DNA of 13,541 nt from assembly GCA_020428895.1 (NCBI GenBank), contig JAGQLZ010000048.1, positions 1-13,541 on the forward strand. The letters run 5' to 3'. The notes under the pieces were generated by a model. That model was given only the letters and a program-made list of their open reading frames with translations. It ran no database searches and was not told the DNA's origin. The position numbers were made by a program, and so were the translations under genes. Of the stretch, positions 1 to 7,152 are shown piece by piece; the first letter of the stretch is position 1; every line of letters starts with the position of its first letter. This DNA comes from Candidatus Kaiserbacteria bacterium (GTDB lineage: Bacteria; Patescibacteriota; Minisyncoccia; Phycocordibacterales; UBA918).

Positions 1-562
1 TATCTAGCACTGATATCTGACCAGTGCGGGTTACTTGAATTTCTCTAATCATGCCATTTTCTGCTGAAAGCCCGATTACAATCCCACCAGATAAGTATGT
101 TGGATCAAAAACAGCATCAAAATTTGGTCGCTCGAACATCACCTCTAACGGTCCGTCAACATCATCACCTGAAATTTCTTTCAAATAAGTAAACGAAAAT
201 CGTGGGTCTAAAATTCCTGGTGCACCATACTCTTCTCCTGAATCATGAGTGTAAACTCCGTTGCCATCATTATCTTTAAACAATCGGTAGACCCTTGGTT
301 CATTTAAGTCAAACCTAACTCCATAACGCTGGCGATACTCATTTCCCGTAGCACTATCAGGATTATACGCAGCACTAACCGCTAAATTCTGGGCTTCTCG
401 GAGAGTAAAGGCTACTTCGTAGGCTTGGTTGCGCAAGACTACCGCACTATCGAAAGCTTTGTGTTTAGTTAGAATAGTTGCTGACACTATAGTCATAACA
501 CTAATCGCTACCAAAAGCTCAATTAGTCCAAATCCTTTGTTTTTTTGTTTAGTGAGGTTCAT
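1..562 (-). CDS. GspH/FimT-like minor pilin, 3' end missing (partial)
   Basis: My translation from ATG 562 runs 187 codons to the window edge without a stop, so the C-terminus is missing. It starts MNLTKQKNKG followed by FGLIELLVAISVM, a class III prepilin signal: short basic leader, cleavage after G10, Glu at +5, then a hydrophobic helix that anchors the protein before assembly. The rest resembles GspH/FimT minor pilins: a long N-terminal helix with an LREAQNLAV stretch, then beta-rich sequence with GGIVIGLS and a late TRTGQISV strand. Residues 97-111 (D97, D99, N101, G102, D107, E110, E111) form a D-x-D-x-N-G loop that could bind calcium. It starts 5 bases after the pilD stop and is probably co-transcribed. 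A role in pilus initiation or DNA uptake is inferred. Pilin class is secure; the GspH/FimT subtype is likely. Confidence 0.85.
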   Translation of the reverse strand, partial: MNLTKQKNKGFGLIELLVAISVMTIVSATILTKHKAFDSAVVLRNQAYEVAFTLREAQNLAVSAAYNPDSATGNEYRQRYGVRFDLNEPRVYRLFKDNDGNGVYTHDSGEEYGAPGILDPRFSFTYLKEISGDDVDGPLEVMFERPNFDAVFDPTYLSGGIVIGLSAENGMIREIQVTRTGQISVLD

Positions 563-567
563 ATATT

Positions 568-1401
568 TTATAGTGCGTATTGCATTAGCATAAGAACATC
601 TATATGCCACAGGTAAGTTAATAAGAAACCGACAATCAAAAAAGGGGCAAACGGTACTTCACTTTTAATTGTAATGTTTTCTCTAGCAAACCGTAAGTGC
701 GGTTTTCCCCTCTTCTCTAAATATTGCCAACCGATATAAACCAAACTAATACCTGCGCCAGCCCAAAATGACAACACTACCATCGAAAAAACCGCTTTAT
801 AACCAACTAATAATGCTAAAGGAAAAACCAATTTGACGTCACCAAATCCCAACCACTTACCTGCGGAATATCGCCACATTGCATAAAAGAAGGCCGAGGC
901 AGACATGGCCGCCAAAACACTGTATATAATATTTTCAATACTACTGCCTGATACGTAGAAATAGACTTTCTGTAAGATGGCCAACAACAACATAGTCACC
1001 ACAAACTGATCTGGAATGACCATATGAGCAATATCATAGACCGTGATTACTACAATCACCGACATGACCACCAGTGAAAATAAAATCAAAAATAAATTAC
1101 TAAACGCTCCGACTGTCAGACAGAATAACACTGCTGTTAACAACTCAACCAACCAATACCGTGATGGAATATAAGCGTGACAACCATTACACCGTCCCCG
1201 CAGTGCTAAGTATGAAAACAGTGGAATTAGCTCATACCAACGTAAATTCTTACCACAAGATAAACAATGTGAACTACCTTGCAGTGAGCGACCAGTATGA
1301 AATCGGTAGATGTAAACATTGAGAAAACTACCAATTACCAAACCATATATAAACGCCGTGATTTGCCAAAAGTAAATTGGGAGTAAAGCTAAATCAGCCA
1401 T
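568..1401 (-). CDS. pilD: Prepilin leader peptidase / N-methyltransferase PilD
   Basis: Bifunctional membrane enzyme that cleaves the prepilin leader after Gly and methylates the new N-terminal residue. The 277 aa are the usual full length. The N-terminal methyltransferase domain has GSFLNVYIYR (24-33) and four zinc-type cysteines at 46, 49, 71 and 74. The A24 aspartic peptidase domain has both catalytic aspartates: D123 in VYDIAHMVIPD and D188 in GFGDVK. A conserved PFAPFL motif lies near residue 250, and about eight hydrophobic helices span the protein. It should process the three pilins next to it. The ATG at 1401 is 51 bases from the preceding pilin stop; a TATACT box ends 6 bases before it, so it may have its own leaderless transcript. 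No key residue is missing. Confidence 0.97.
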   Translation of the reverse strand: MADLALLPIYFWQITAFIYGLVIGSFLNVYIYRFHTGRSLQGSSHCLSCGKNLRWYELIPLFSYLALRGRCNGCHAYIPSRYWLVELLTAVLFCLTVGAFSNLFLILFSLVVMSVIVVITVYDIAHMVIPDQFVVTMLLLAILQKVYFYVSGSSIENIIYSVLAAMSASAFFYAMWRYSAGKWLGFGDVKLVFPLALLVGYKAVFSMVVLSFWAGAGISLVYIGWQYLEKRGKPHLRFARENITIKSEVPFAPFLIVGFLLTYLWHIDVLMLMQYAL

Positions 1402-1407
1402 GTATCA

Positions 1408-1413
1408 AGTATA
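1408..1413 (-). promoter_or_regulatory. Possible -10 box of pilD (leaderless type)
   Basis: TATACT on the minus strand, 6 bases before the pilD ATG, in the 51-bp gap after the second pilin gene. No clear -35 box. If functional, transcription would begin at or beside the start codon. Confidence 0.35.
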
Positions 1414-1452
1414 CCTTAGGTCATACGAGGCTAAGTTGATATACACAGTGAT

Positions 1453-1881
1453 TTAGGAAGCGGGACAAGTTAAGACACCACTACCAAGTGTACTAGCAAT
1501 TTCGTTAGCGTTGCCAGTACTGTCTACGCACCAATGTCCACCACCAATTAACTCAATGGAAACTGCGTAGCTATCAGAATCACTATTACAAACCGCTGTA
1601 CTTGGTGAGCGACCGTTGATAGTAGCAATTTGTGCCGCTAGTTTAGTCGCTTGCGTCTCACCATTGGTGCCACACACCACATCAAAGGTAAGGGCCGATC
1701 CTTGTTCGACAATGGCCCGATTCTGCAATGACTTCATCTCTGCGGTAATGCGAGCATTAAGACCATTCTCTCTCGCGTCATTAAGCGAGCTAATAACTAA
1801 GCTAGCTAAAATACCTATGACAGCAATTACTATCAAAAGTTCCACCAAGGTAAAGCCTTTGGATTGAATAGTCTTTTTCAC
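1453..1881 (-). CDS. Type IV pilin, paralogue of the neighbouring pilin
   Basis: Pilin subunit. From the GTG at 1881 the protein is 142 aa with leader (M)KKTIQSKG, cleavage after G9, F10 at +1 and E14 at +5, followed by the hydrophobic helix TLVELLIVIAVIGILA. A TTG at 1902 would add seven residues but lies against the terminator stem; the GTG gives the same 9-residue leader as the adjacent pilin and has a TATACT box 7 bases upstream, so I prefer it. Four cysteines (70, 98, 118, 139) match the layout of the adjacent pilin, as does a Y-A-V-x-x-x-L ... W-C-V-D-S-T-G-N-A block near residues 105-126, so the pair arose by duplication. Lying after a terminator, it is probably expressed separately, as a minor or alternative subunit (inference). 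Confidence 0.93.
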   Translation of the reverse strand: MKKTIQSKGFTLVELLIVIAVIGILASLVISSLNDARENGLNARITAEMKSLQNRAIVEQGSALTFDVVCGTNGETQATKLAAQIATINGRSPSTAVCNSDSDSYAVSIELIGGGHWCVDSTGNANEIASTLGSGVLTCPAS

Positions 1882-1888
1882 AACCTTA

Positions 1889-1894
1889 AGTATA
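1889..1894 (-). promoter_or_regulatory. Possible -10 box of the second pilin gene (leaderless type)
   Basis: TATACT on the minus strand, 7 bases before the GTG at 1881 and just downstream of the terminator at 1901-1927. A new promoter is needed here if that terminator works, and it supports the GTG over the TTG start. No clear -35 box; that region would fall in the terminator. Confidence 0.45.
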
Positions 1895-1900
1895 ACAAAC

Positions 1901-1927
1901 AAAAAACCCGCCGAAGCGGGTTTTTTT
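1901..1927 (-). terminator. Rho-independent terminator after the first pilin gene
   Basis: GC core CCCGC/GCGGG flanked by A6 and T7, giving an 11-bp stem with a 4-nt loop. Read on the minus strand the loop is C(UUCG)G, an exceptionally stable RNA tetraloop, followed by a run of U. It sits 14 bases after the stop of the pilin at 1942 and just before the next pilin. The A-run on the other side means it could also stop plus-strand transcription. Confidence 0.9.
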
Positions 1928-1941
1928 GGTAATTAATGTTA

Positions 1942-2346
1942 TTAACACTGAGTTGCAGCAGCTCCTTTAGAAGCAGCTTGCTCACCGGCATTACCGCCAC
2001 TGTCTACACAGAAATATTGACCACTTCGAAGCTGTACTTCCACAGCATAATCAGTTGCACTTGAATCACAATCTAGATTCTGAGCACCTTGAGCGGTAGC
2101 AGCACCAGTTAGTCTGGTGATCTCAGCAGCAGCACACAAGTTTGCATAAGAATAATTATTTTCATTATAGAATATTTCAGCCTGCGCTCGAATACTAGTG
2201 ATTGATGACTTGGCTGAAGCATCGTTAGCGTTATCACGAGCATCGTTTAGTGAGGTCAATACCACCGCGGCCAAGATACCAATGATGGCAATTACTACAA
2301 GAAGTTCGATAAGTGTAAAACCTCTTTGTAAAGTTCGTTTTATCAT
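1942..2346 (-). CDS. Type IV pilin, probable major subunit
   Basis: Pilin of 134 aa with a canonical leader: MIKRTLQRG, cleavage after G9, F10 at +1, E14 at +5, then TLIELLVVIAIIGILAAVVL, the helix that packs the fibre core. The globular part is small and Ala-rich with four cysteines (71, 93, 113, 134), able to form two disulfides, and a Y-F-C-V-D-S-G-G-N-A motif (111-120). It is the only gene here enclosed by two strong terminators (2564-2620 and 1901-1927), with a TATAAT box and a structured leader of about 88 bases upstream. This suggests a strongly expressed single-gene transcript, as expected for a major pilin; that rank is an inference. ATG start is clear; no Shine-Dalgarno sequence is visible. 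Confidence 0.95.
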   Translation of the reverse strand: MIKRTLQRGFTLIELLVVIAIIGILAAVVLTSLNDARDNANDASAKSSITSIRAQAEIFYNENNYSYANLCAAAEITRLTGAATAQGAQNLDCDSSATDYAVEVQLRSGQYFCVDSGGNAGEQAASKGAAATQC

Positions 2347-2367
2347 AATTTAGATTTTTATTAATAA

Positions 2368-2414
2368 ATTCTCGTCTGTTTGAGCTTACAGCTGTTTAGC
2401 TCAAAATTGAGAAT
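2368..2414 (-). promoter_or_regulatory. Hairpin in the pilin mRNA leader
   Basis: Outer arms ATTCTC (2368-2373) and GAGAAT (2409-2414) enclose inner arms TTTGAGCT (2379-2386) and AGCTCAAA (2398-2405). The 11-nt loop contains the palindrome ACAGCTGT. The stem lies between the probable -10 box at 2441 and the pilin ATG, so it would be in the leader RNA. It could stabilise a long-lived pilin mRNA or be a regulatory site; it matches no riboswitch I recognise. Confidence 0.45.
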
Positions 2415-2440
2415 GCTCCACATGTACGTGGCCTTATTAA

Positions 2441-2446
2441 ATTATA
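2441..2446 (-). promoter_or_regulatory. -10 box of the pilin promoter
   Basis: Perfect TATAAT on the minus strand between the pilC terminator and the pilin. The expected start near 2434 gives a leader of about 88 bases. No good -35 hexamer is visible 16-18 bases upstream. The rest of the 273-bp gap (2347-2619) holds the leader hairpin, the terminator and otherwise featureless AT-rich sequence. Confidence 0.5.
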
Positions 2447-2563
2447 CTTTTATTTAAGCGTTATTTTACTTTGGGTGTGGAAAAGTAATAAGTTTAAATA
2501 GATAAACAGTCTATTTTAGAACCTGTAATCTTTTGGTATGAAAGACATTTGAAGGAAATTTAG

Positions 2564-2620
2564 AAACAAAAAACAGCGGATTCGACTCTAATTTTAAAAT
2601 GAATCCGCTGTTTTTTGTTT
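2564..2620 (-). terminator. Strong terminator after pilC
   Basis: Perfect 20-bp inverted repeat, arms 2564-2583 and 2601-2620, with a 17-nt loop. The GC-richer core ACAGCGGATTC/GAATCCGCTGT is flanked by A and T runs on both sides, so it can work on either strand. The right arm overlaps the first base of the pilC stop. It closes the pilM-to-pilC operon before the pilin. Confidence 0.88.
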
Positions 2621-3828
2621 TAGAAAGCACTAGTCAAATTGTAGATTGGCATCAACACTGACGCTAAGAGTACTGCTACTCCCGTACCGAGAAGAATAAT
2701 CATCATCGGTTCAATCATGCCAATCATGGTATCTACGGCATTATCTAGTTCCCGTCGGTAGAAATTGGACAAGGTCTCCAAGATACTACCAAGACTTCCT
2801 GTCTCTTCCCCCACTTTAGCCATCTGAGCTAACACCCCCGGAATTTCTGGGTATTCAGAAATCGTATCGGCAAAAGACCGACCACCCTTCACTTCAGCCA
2901 GCACAGATTCTAATATTTCTCTGTAAACCAAGTTATCAACCACCGCAGCCGTTACCTCAATCGCTTGTACAATTGAAATACCATTACTAAGCATGGTGGA
3001 CATGTTGTCACAAATTCTTGTCAAAAATAGTTTCTGTTGGAGATTACCTAATACCGGTATTGAAATCATAAACTCGTCAATTGTTCGCTTACCAACATCA
3101 GTCTTACTAAATCGCCATAAGCCAACTCCACCGGCAGACAAAAGAACCAAAATGATTCCAATGTAATTGACCATAAAATCAGAAGCTCCGATCACTATTC
3201 TGGTGTAGATTGGCAACTCTTGTCCGGAACTAGTCAAAATTTCCGCAATCTTTGGAATCACCATAGTCAACATCAAAGCCATTACCACAATGAACACAAA
3301 GATAACGAAAGCTGGATAAACCAAAGCATTACGGGTCTTAGATACGATTTCGTAGTTTCTATCAAGATAATCGGCTAAATAGTTAAAGGATTTATCCAAA
3401 GAACCAGACTCTTCACCCGAGCGAACTAGGTTTACATAAAAAGGAGAAAATACATCAGGATGGGCTGATAGAGCACGTGAAATAGTACTACCACCTTGCA
3501 AATCTTCCACCACACTTTCTAGGACTCTTTTGAGGTTTGGGTTTTCTGTTTCAGCAGCTAGAAGTCTAAAAATTCGCAGTGGTGATACATGGGCTTCAAA
3601 AAGTGTGGCAATTTGTCGTGAAAAAATAACCACTTCTTTAGTCGAGATGGAACTAAATAAATGAAATTCTAAGTTTAAAAAACTAACTCCTTGATCAGAA
3701 GGGTTTATTGAAAGAATAGTGTAACCGCGTTTTTGAACCGCTGAAATTGCTGCGTCTATATTTACCGCATCAACTGTACCCTCTCGTTGGGCATTAGATG
3801 AATCAACTGCAACGTATTCAAAGATCAT
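2620..3828 (-). CDS. pilC: Type IV pilus platform protein PilC (GspF family)
   Basis: Inner-membrane platform protein that couples the PilB and PilT motors to pilin addition and removal. At 402 aa it is full length with two GspF domains, about 67-190 and 269-393. Each carries the family repeat: SGEESGSL at 137-144 and VGEETGSL at 339-346. Hydrophobic helices lie near 170-192, 217-238 and 371-395, the usual three-TM layout. Residues 1-50 match the short N-terminal domain of the family (FEYVAVDSSNAQREGTVDA). It starts 9 bases after pilT; a TATAAT box overlapping the pilT stop is 8 bases before its ATG, so it may also be transcribed separately. The terminator overlaps its stop codon. Confidence 0.97.
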   Translation of the reverse strand: MIFEYVAVDSSNAQREGTVDAVNIDAAISAVQKRGYTILSINPSDQGVSFLNLEFHLFSSISTKEVVIFSRQIATLFEAHVSPLRIFRLLAAETENPNLKRVLESVVEDLQGGSTISRALSAHPDVFSPFYVNLVRSGEESGSLDKSFNYLADYLDRNYEIVSKTRNALVYPAFVIFVFIVVMALMLTMVIPKIAEILTSSGQELPIYTRIVIGASDFMVNYIGIILVLLSAGGVGLWRFSKTDVGKRTIDEFMISIPVLGNLQQKLFLTRICDNMSTMLSNGISIVQAIEVTAAVVDNLVYREILESVLAEVKGGRSFADTISEYPEIPGVLAQMAKVGEETGSLGSILETLSNFYRRELDNAVDTMIGMIEPMMIILLGTGVAVLLASVLMPIYNLTSAF

Positions 3829-3836
3829 ATAAATTT

Positions 3837-3842
3837 ATTATA
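3837..3842 (-). promoter_or_regulatory. Possible -10 box of pilC (leaderless type)
   Basis: TATAAT on the minus strand overlapping the last codon and TAA stop of pilT, 8 bases before the pilC ATG. It could be an internal operon promoter, or chance in AT-rich sequence. Confidence 0.3.
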
Positions 3843-4905
3843 ACAAACGTTCTAGCCCTTTAGGATTAACTGAGAAGGCAAAAGCGTTTTCAACTGAAAT
3901 CTCACCATTTTTAACTAATTGAACCAACGAACGATTCATATCGATCATACCATGCTCCAATCCTGTCTCAATAACAGACGAAATTTCATGCACTCGATTT
4001 TCTCGAATTAAGTTAGAAACAGCACTATTGTTAATAAGTAATTCATAGGCAGGAACCAGCCCTCCAGCCAAGCGCGGAATCAGTCTCTGTGAAAAGATAC
4101 CAATCATCGAACTAGCCAACTGCACCCGAATCTGATCTTGCTGATTACCTGGGAAAGTATCAATAATACGGTTAATACTTTGCGCAGCATCATTGGTATG
4201 GAGAGTTGAAAATACCAAGTGACCAGTTTCTGCAGCGGTCACCGCCGTTTCGATAGTTTCTTTATTACGCATCTCACCTACCAATATCACATCAACGTCT
4301 TGTCGAAAAACGGCATTAAGAGCCGTTTCAAAACTAACTGTATCAATTCCTACTTCACGCTGATCAATCAATGCTTTTTCTTCGGTATAAACATATTCAA
4401 TTGGGTCCTCAATAGTTACGATATGTTCCGCTCTATCCTTGTTGATACGGTTAATCATCGCTGCCAAAGTGGTTGATTTACCTTGTCCAACTGGACCTAC
4501 ACACAAAAAGAATCCCTGCGGTCGTTTAGTAAAACTTTCAAGTACCGGCGGTAAATTTAGTTCATCAAAATCACGAATCACATTTGGAATCAAACGAAGA
4601 GCGATACCCATACGACTACGCTGATAGAAACCGTTACCACGAAAACGAACTCCAGCAGCGTCTTCGTAAGAAAAGTCTACTTCCTCATAGTTTTTAAACC
4701 GATCAAAAATATCTTTACGCATCACTACCTTAGCAAAACCTTCAACATCATCATTGGTCAAAATAGGTTTTTTAGTTAAAGGTATCAAAGAGTTAGTAAC
4801 CCGAATCACCGGATGCATATCAACCGAAAAGTGAATATCTGATCCACCCTCATCGACCACTAGGTCTGATAATGCTTGAAACTCTTTTTTATAATCAAAG
4901 GCCAT
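3838..4905 (-). CDS. pilT: Pilus retraction ATPase PilT
   Basis: Hexameric cytoplasmic ATPase driving pilus disassembly. At 355 aa it has the expected PilT length. Visible motifs: SDIHFSV Asp-box region (22-28), Walker A GPVGQGKS (137-144), IEDPIEY (165-171), Walker B VDVILVGEMR (204-213) with E211, His box LVFSTLHT (230-237), and AVSNLIRE (295-302), the PilT-type AIRNLIRE motif that separates retraction from extension ATPases. The N-terminal PAS-like domain is shorter than in PilB, as expected. The Walker A loop has Val and Gln where Thr and Ser are usual, but G-x4-G-K-S is intact. It starts 16 bases after the response regulator. No Shine-Dalgarno sequence is seen. Confidence 0.97.
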   Translation of the reverse strand: MAFDYKKEFQALSDLVVDEGGSDIHFSVDMHPVIRVTNSLIPLTKKPILTNDDVEGFAKVVMRKDIFDRFKNYEEVDFSYEDAAGVRFRGNGFYQRSRMGIALRLIPNVIRDFDELNLPPVLESFTKRPQGFFLCVGPVGQGKSTTLAAMINRINKDRAEHIVTIEDPIEYVYTEEKALIDQREVGIDTVSFETALNAVFRQDVDVILVGEMRNKETIETAVTAAETGHLVFSTLHTNDAAQSINRIIDTFPGNQQDQIRVQLASSMIGIFSQRLIPRLAGGLVPAYELLINNSAVSNLIRENRVHEISSVIETGLEHGMIDMNRSLVQLVKNGEISVENAFAFSVNPKGLERLL

Positions 4906-4921
4906 GACGTCTATTTATTAA

Positions 4922-5290
4922 TTAGGATTGGTACAACTCTTCTACTTTGCTTACAACTTCACTAGGTATAGACTCTGCTTTTACGATATAACCGGCTACC
5001 CCAATTGATTCAGCGGCTTCAATGTCTTCCCTTTGTCCTTGATTAGATAATACAATGAATTTCATATTAGAATCTGGATAGGTATCTTTTACCTTTTTGA
5101 TAAAATCAATACCGTTCATGCCGGGCATTACCATATCTAACAAAATAATCTCGAAAGTATTATCTTTCTCCAAAGCTCTTAACCCAGCTACACCACTTTC
5201 GGCCACTTCTACGGTGTGACCTTTTTGATTAAATTTTGTAGCGTACATATCACGCAAAAACGCATCGTCATCAACTAGCAATAGTTTCAT
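4922..5290 (-). CDS. Single-domain response regulator (CheY/PilG-like)
   Basis: A lone receiver domain with no output domain. From the ATG at 5290 it is 122 aa, beginning MKLLLVDDD as receivers typically do; TTG 5299 and ATG 5296 would add two or three residues. All phosphorylation residues are present: acidic pocket D7, D8 and D9, phosphoacceptor D52 in LLDMVMPG, switch S82 in VLSNQ, and K104 in IVKAES. Lying between pilB (31 bases upstream) and pilT (16 bases downstream), it probably tunes the motors by protein contact, like PilG/PilH of twitching systems or CheY; this is inferred. No histidine kinase is encoded here, so its partner is elsewhere. A TATAAT box ends 8 bases before ATG 5290. 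Confidence 0.92.
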   Translation of the reverse strand: MKLLLVDDDAFLRDMYATKFNQKGHTVEVAESGVAGLRALEKDNTFEIILLDMVMPGMNGIDFIKKVKDTYPDSNMKFIVLSNQGQREDIEAAESIGVAGYIVKAESIPSEVVSKVEELYQS

Positions 5291-5298
5291 TAACATCA

Positions 5299-5304
5299 AT
5301 TATA
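5299..5304 (-). promoter_or_regulatory. Possible -10 box of the response regulator gene (leaderless type)
   Basis: TATAAT on the minus strand, 8 bases before the ATG at 5290, in the gap after pilB. No clear -35 box. Confidence 0.35.
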
Positions 5305-5321
5305 GCTTTTCTTGCTTTGTT

Positions 5322-7121
5322 TTATTGAGAGTTATCGACAGGTTGTTTACTAGCAACCTCTATTTCTTCCAATTCATCAAATGTTTCTTCGATACCAACT
5401 TTTGAGCCAAACGTATTCATCTCTTGATACGGAATAACGTGATTTAATGCTTTTATGATGGCATCCTCTTTCATACTCATAAAACCATTACTACGCGCTT
5501 CATGAAACATTTCTTCTTCAGAAGCATTTCGCAATATCAATTCTTGAATTCTTTCGTTAATCTCTAAAGCTTCCATAATTGCCACTCGCCCACGCATACC
5601 AGTAGCACAACTAGGAGACGGCTTAGGGTTTACCACCGTTTTGGCTTCAGGAATTCTGTTTTTATATTTTTCTGGAAGAGTTTTAAAAGCGTCTTCCATC
5701 ATTAATTTCATACTGTTACTAACTGGCTCCTCTTCACCTTCACCACAAATTCGTCTAGCCAAACGTTGTGCAATCGCTAATTTAAGAGTTGGTGCAATTA
5801 AATATGGATCAATTCCCATGTCTATTAATCGAGGTACCACACCAATAGAATTATTTGTGTGGATGGTAGATAACACCAAGTGACCGGTTAGAGCAGCCTG
5901 AATAGCCAATTGTGCAGTTTCTTTATCTCGAATCTCTCCCACCATAATAATGTCTGGATCTTGACGTAAAGCCGCGCGCAGACCATTGGCAAATGTATAG
6001 CCAATTTCTGGTCTAACCTGTGACTGACTAACTCCGTCAATATTGTATTCGACTGGATCTTCAAGTGACAAAACATTTTTCCCAGCCCTATCAACTTCTT
6101 TAAGCATGGCGTAAAGCGTAGTGGACTTACCAGAACCAGTTGGACCTGAAATAAGAATTATTCCATAAGGTTCTTTTACCATTCTACGAATGGCTTCCAA
6201 ATGATGTTTATTAATACCAGTTTCTTCAAGGGTTGAAACTCCTTTCTCATTATCTAAAATACGCATTACTACTTTTTCACCGTGGTTAGTAGGTAAGACA
6301 GAGACACGAAAATCAATCTTGCGCTTATCAAAATTAGCACCAAATCGCCCGTCTTGGGGGCGTCTTTTTTCATCCAGTCGCATTGTAGATAAAATTTTTA
6401 TGCGAGCCACTACCGCACTGTGTACGTTACGAGGTAATTCAAGACTTTTAGATAACACACCATCAACTCGAAACCTAACCATAACCTTACTGTCAGTTGG
6501 TTCGATGTGAATATCAGAAGCTCTGCCGTCTACAGCGTATCGCAAAATGGTAGCTACAATTTTAGTAACTGGCGCATCTTCTTTTATATGCTCTGGGGAT
6601 ACTTTATTATTCTCATTTTCACTTTCACCTCGCTCAGCAATTTTTTTCTCAAGCTCGTCTTCCAGACTAACCAAGGCATCAGACACTTCACCTTTTAAGT
6701 TTTCATAAAATTTTTGTGCTTTCTTGACATCAGCTTCAAGCATAAACACCATCTTGAATGGCAAATTATTTTTGGCACTTATGAAGTTCAGTACTTCACG
6801 TAATTGTAAGTTGTCAGGATCATTAACTCCCACCAGCAACACGTCATCTTCAACCTTAAGTGGCACTAACTTATAGTGGATGGCCGAATCTTCAGGAATA
6901 TAATTTAATACATCATCAGCGATAGTGAAACCTTCTTCAGGAATAAAGGCTGGCAAACTGTAATAAGCCGCTAACTCTTCTCGTATTTTTTCTGGCGATA
7001 CACCCAATTCAAGTAAAGCCGCTTCTTGGCTCAGACCACGCTCGGATACAATTTTCCTAACCTCTTCAACAAGAGAATTGCTCACCTCGCCTATTTCGAG
7101 TAAGTGGTCTAATAAATCCAT
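5322..7121 (-). CDS. pilB: Pilus extension ATPase PilB (GspE family)
   Basis: Cytoplasmic hexameric ATPase that powers pilin assembly through PilC. Its 599 aa contain an N-terminal MshEN-like domain (about 5-140), a charged linker (about 150-180) and the GspE core: Asp-box RASDIHIEP (200-208), RRPQDGRF (253-260), Walker A GPTGSGKS (326-333), EDPVEY (354-359), Walker B DIIMVGEIRD (390-399) and His box LVLSTIHT (415-422). Arg residues in LRAALRQDPD (381-390) match the family arginine fingers. GspE/PilB proteins usually carry a four-cysteine zinc site after the core; here only C459 and C505 remain, so that subdomain probably does not bind zinc in the usual way. The C-terminus has an acidic tail from about residue 572. 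It starts 31 bases after the PilP-like gene. Confidence 0.97.
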   Translation of the reverse strand: MDLLDHLLEIGEVSNSLVEEVRKIVSERGLSQEAALLELGVSPEKIREELAAYYSLPAFIPEEGFTIADDVLNYIPEDSAIHYKLVPLKVEDDVLLVGVNDPDNLQLREVLNFISAKNNLPFKMVFMLEADVKKAQKFYENLKGEVSDALVSLEDELEKKIAERGESENENNKVSPEHIKEDAPVTKIVATILRYAVDGRASDIHIEPTDSKVMVRFRVDGVLSKSLELPRNVHSAVVARIKILSTMRLDEKRRPQDGRFGANFDKRKIDFRVSVLPTNHGEKVVMRILDNEKGVSTLEETGINKHHLEAIRRMVKEPYGIILISGPTGSGKSTTLYAMLKEVDRAGKNVLSLEDPVEYNIDGVSQSQVRPEIGYTFANGLRAALRQDPDIIMVGEIRDKETAQLAIQAALTGHLVLSTIHTNNSIGVVPRLIDMGIDPYLIAPTLKLAIAQRLARRICGEGEEEPVSNSMKLMMEDAFKTLPEKYKNRIPEAKTVVNPKPSPSCATGMRGRVAIMEALEINERIQELILRNASEEEMFHEARSNGFMSMKEDAIIKALNHVIPYQEMNTFGSKVGIEETFDELEEIEVASKQPVDNSQ

Positions 7122-7152
7122 AATTGTGTTTTTAATTACTCAGATTAAAACT

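Noticed and set aside
1616..1867. Plus-strand open frame opposite the second pilin gene
   Set aside because: Antisense shadow of a clear pilin; no family motif. Similar plus-strand frames opposite pilT (4219-4624), pilB (5641-6698) and pilO (7635-7856) were left out for the same reason.
3838..4905. PilT Walker A variant as a sign of inactivity
   Set aside because: G-P-V-G-Q-G-K-S still satisfies G-x4-G-K-S, and the Walker B and His-box residues are intact.
5888..6094. Minus-strand open frame inside pilB
   Set aside because: Out-of-frame shadow lying wholly within the pilB ATPase core.
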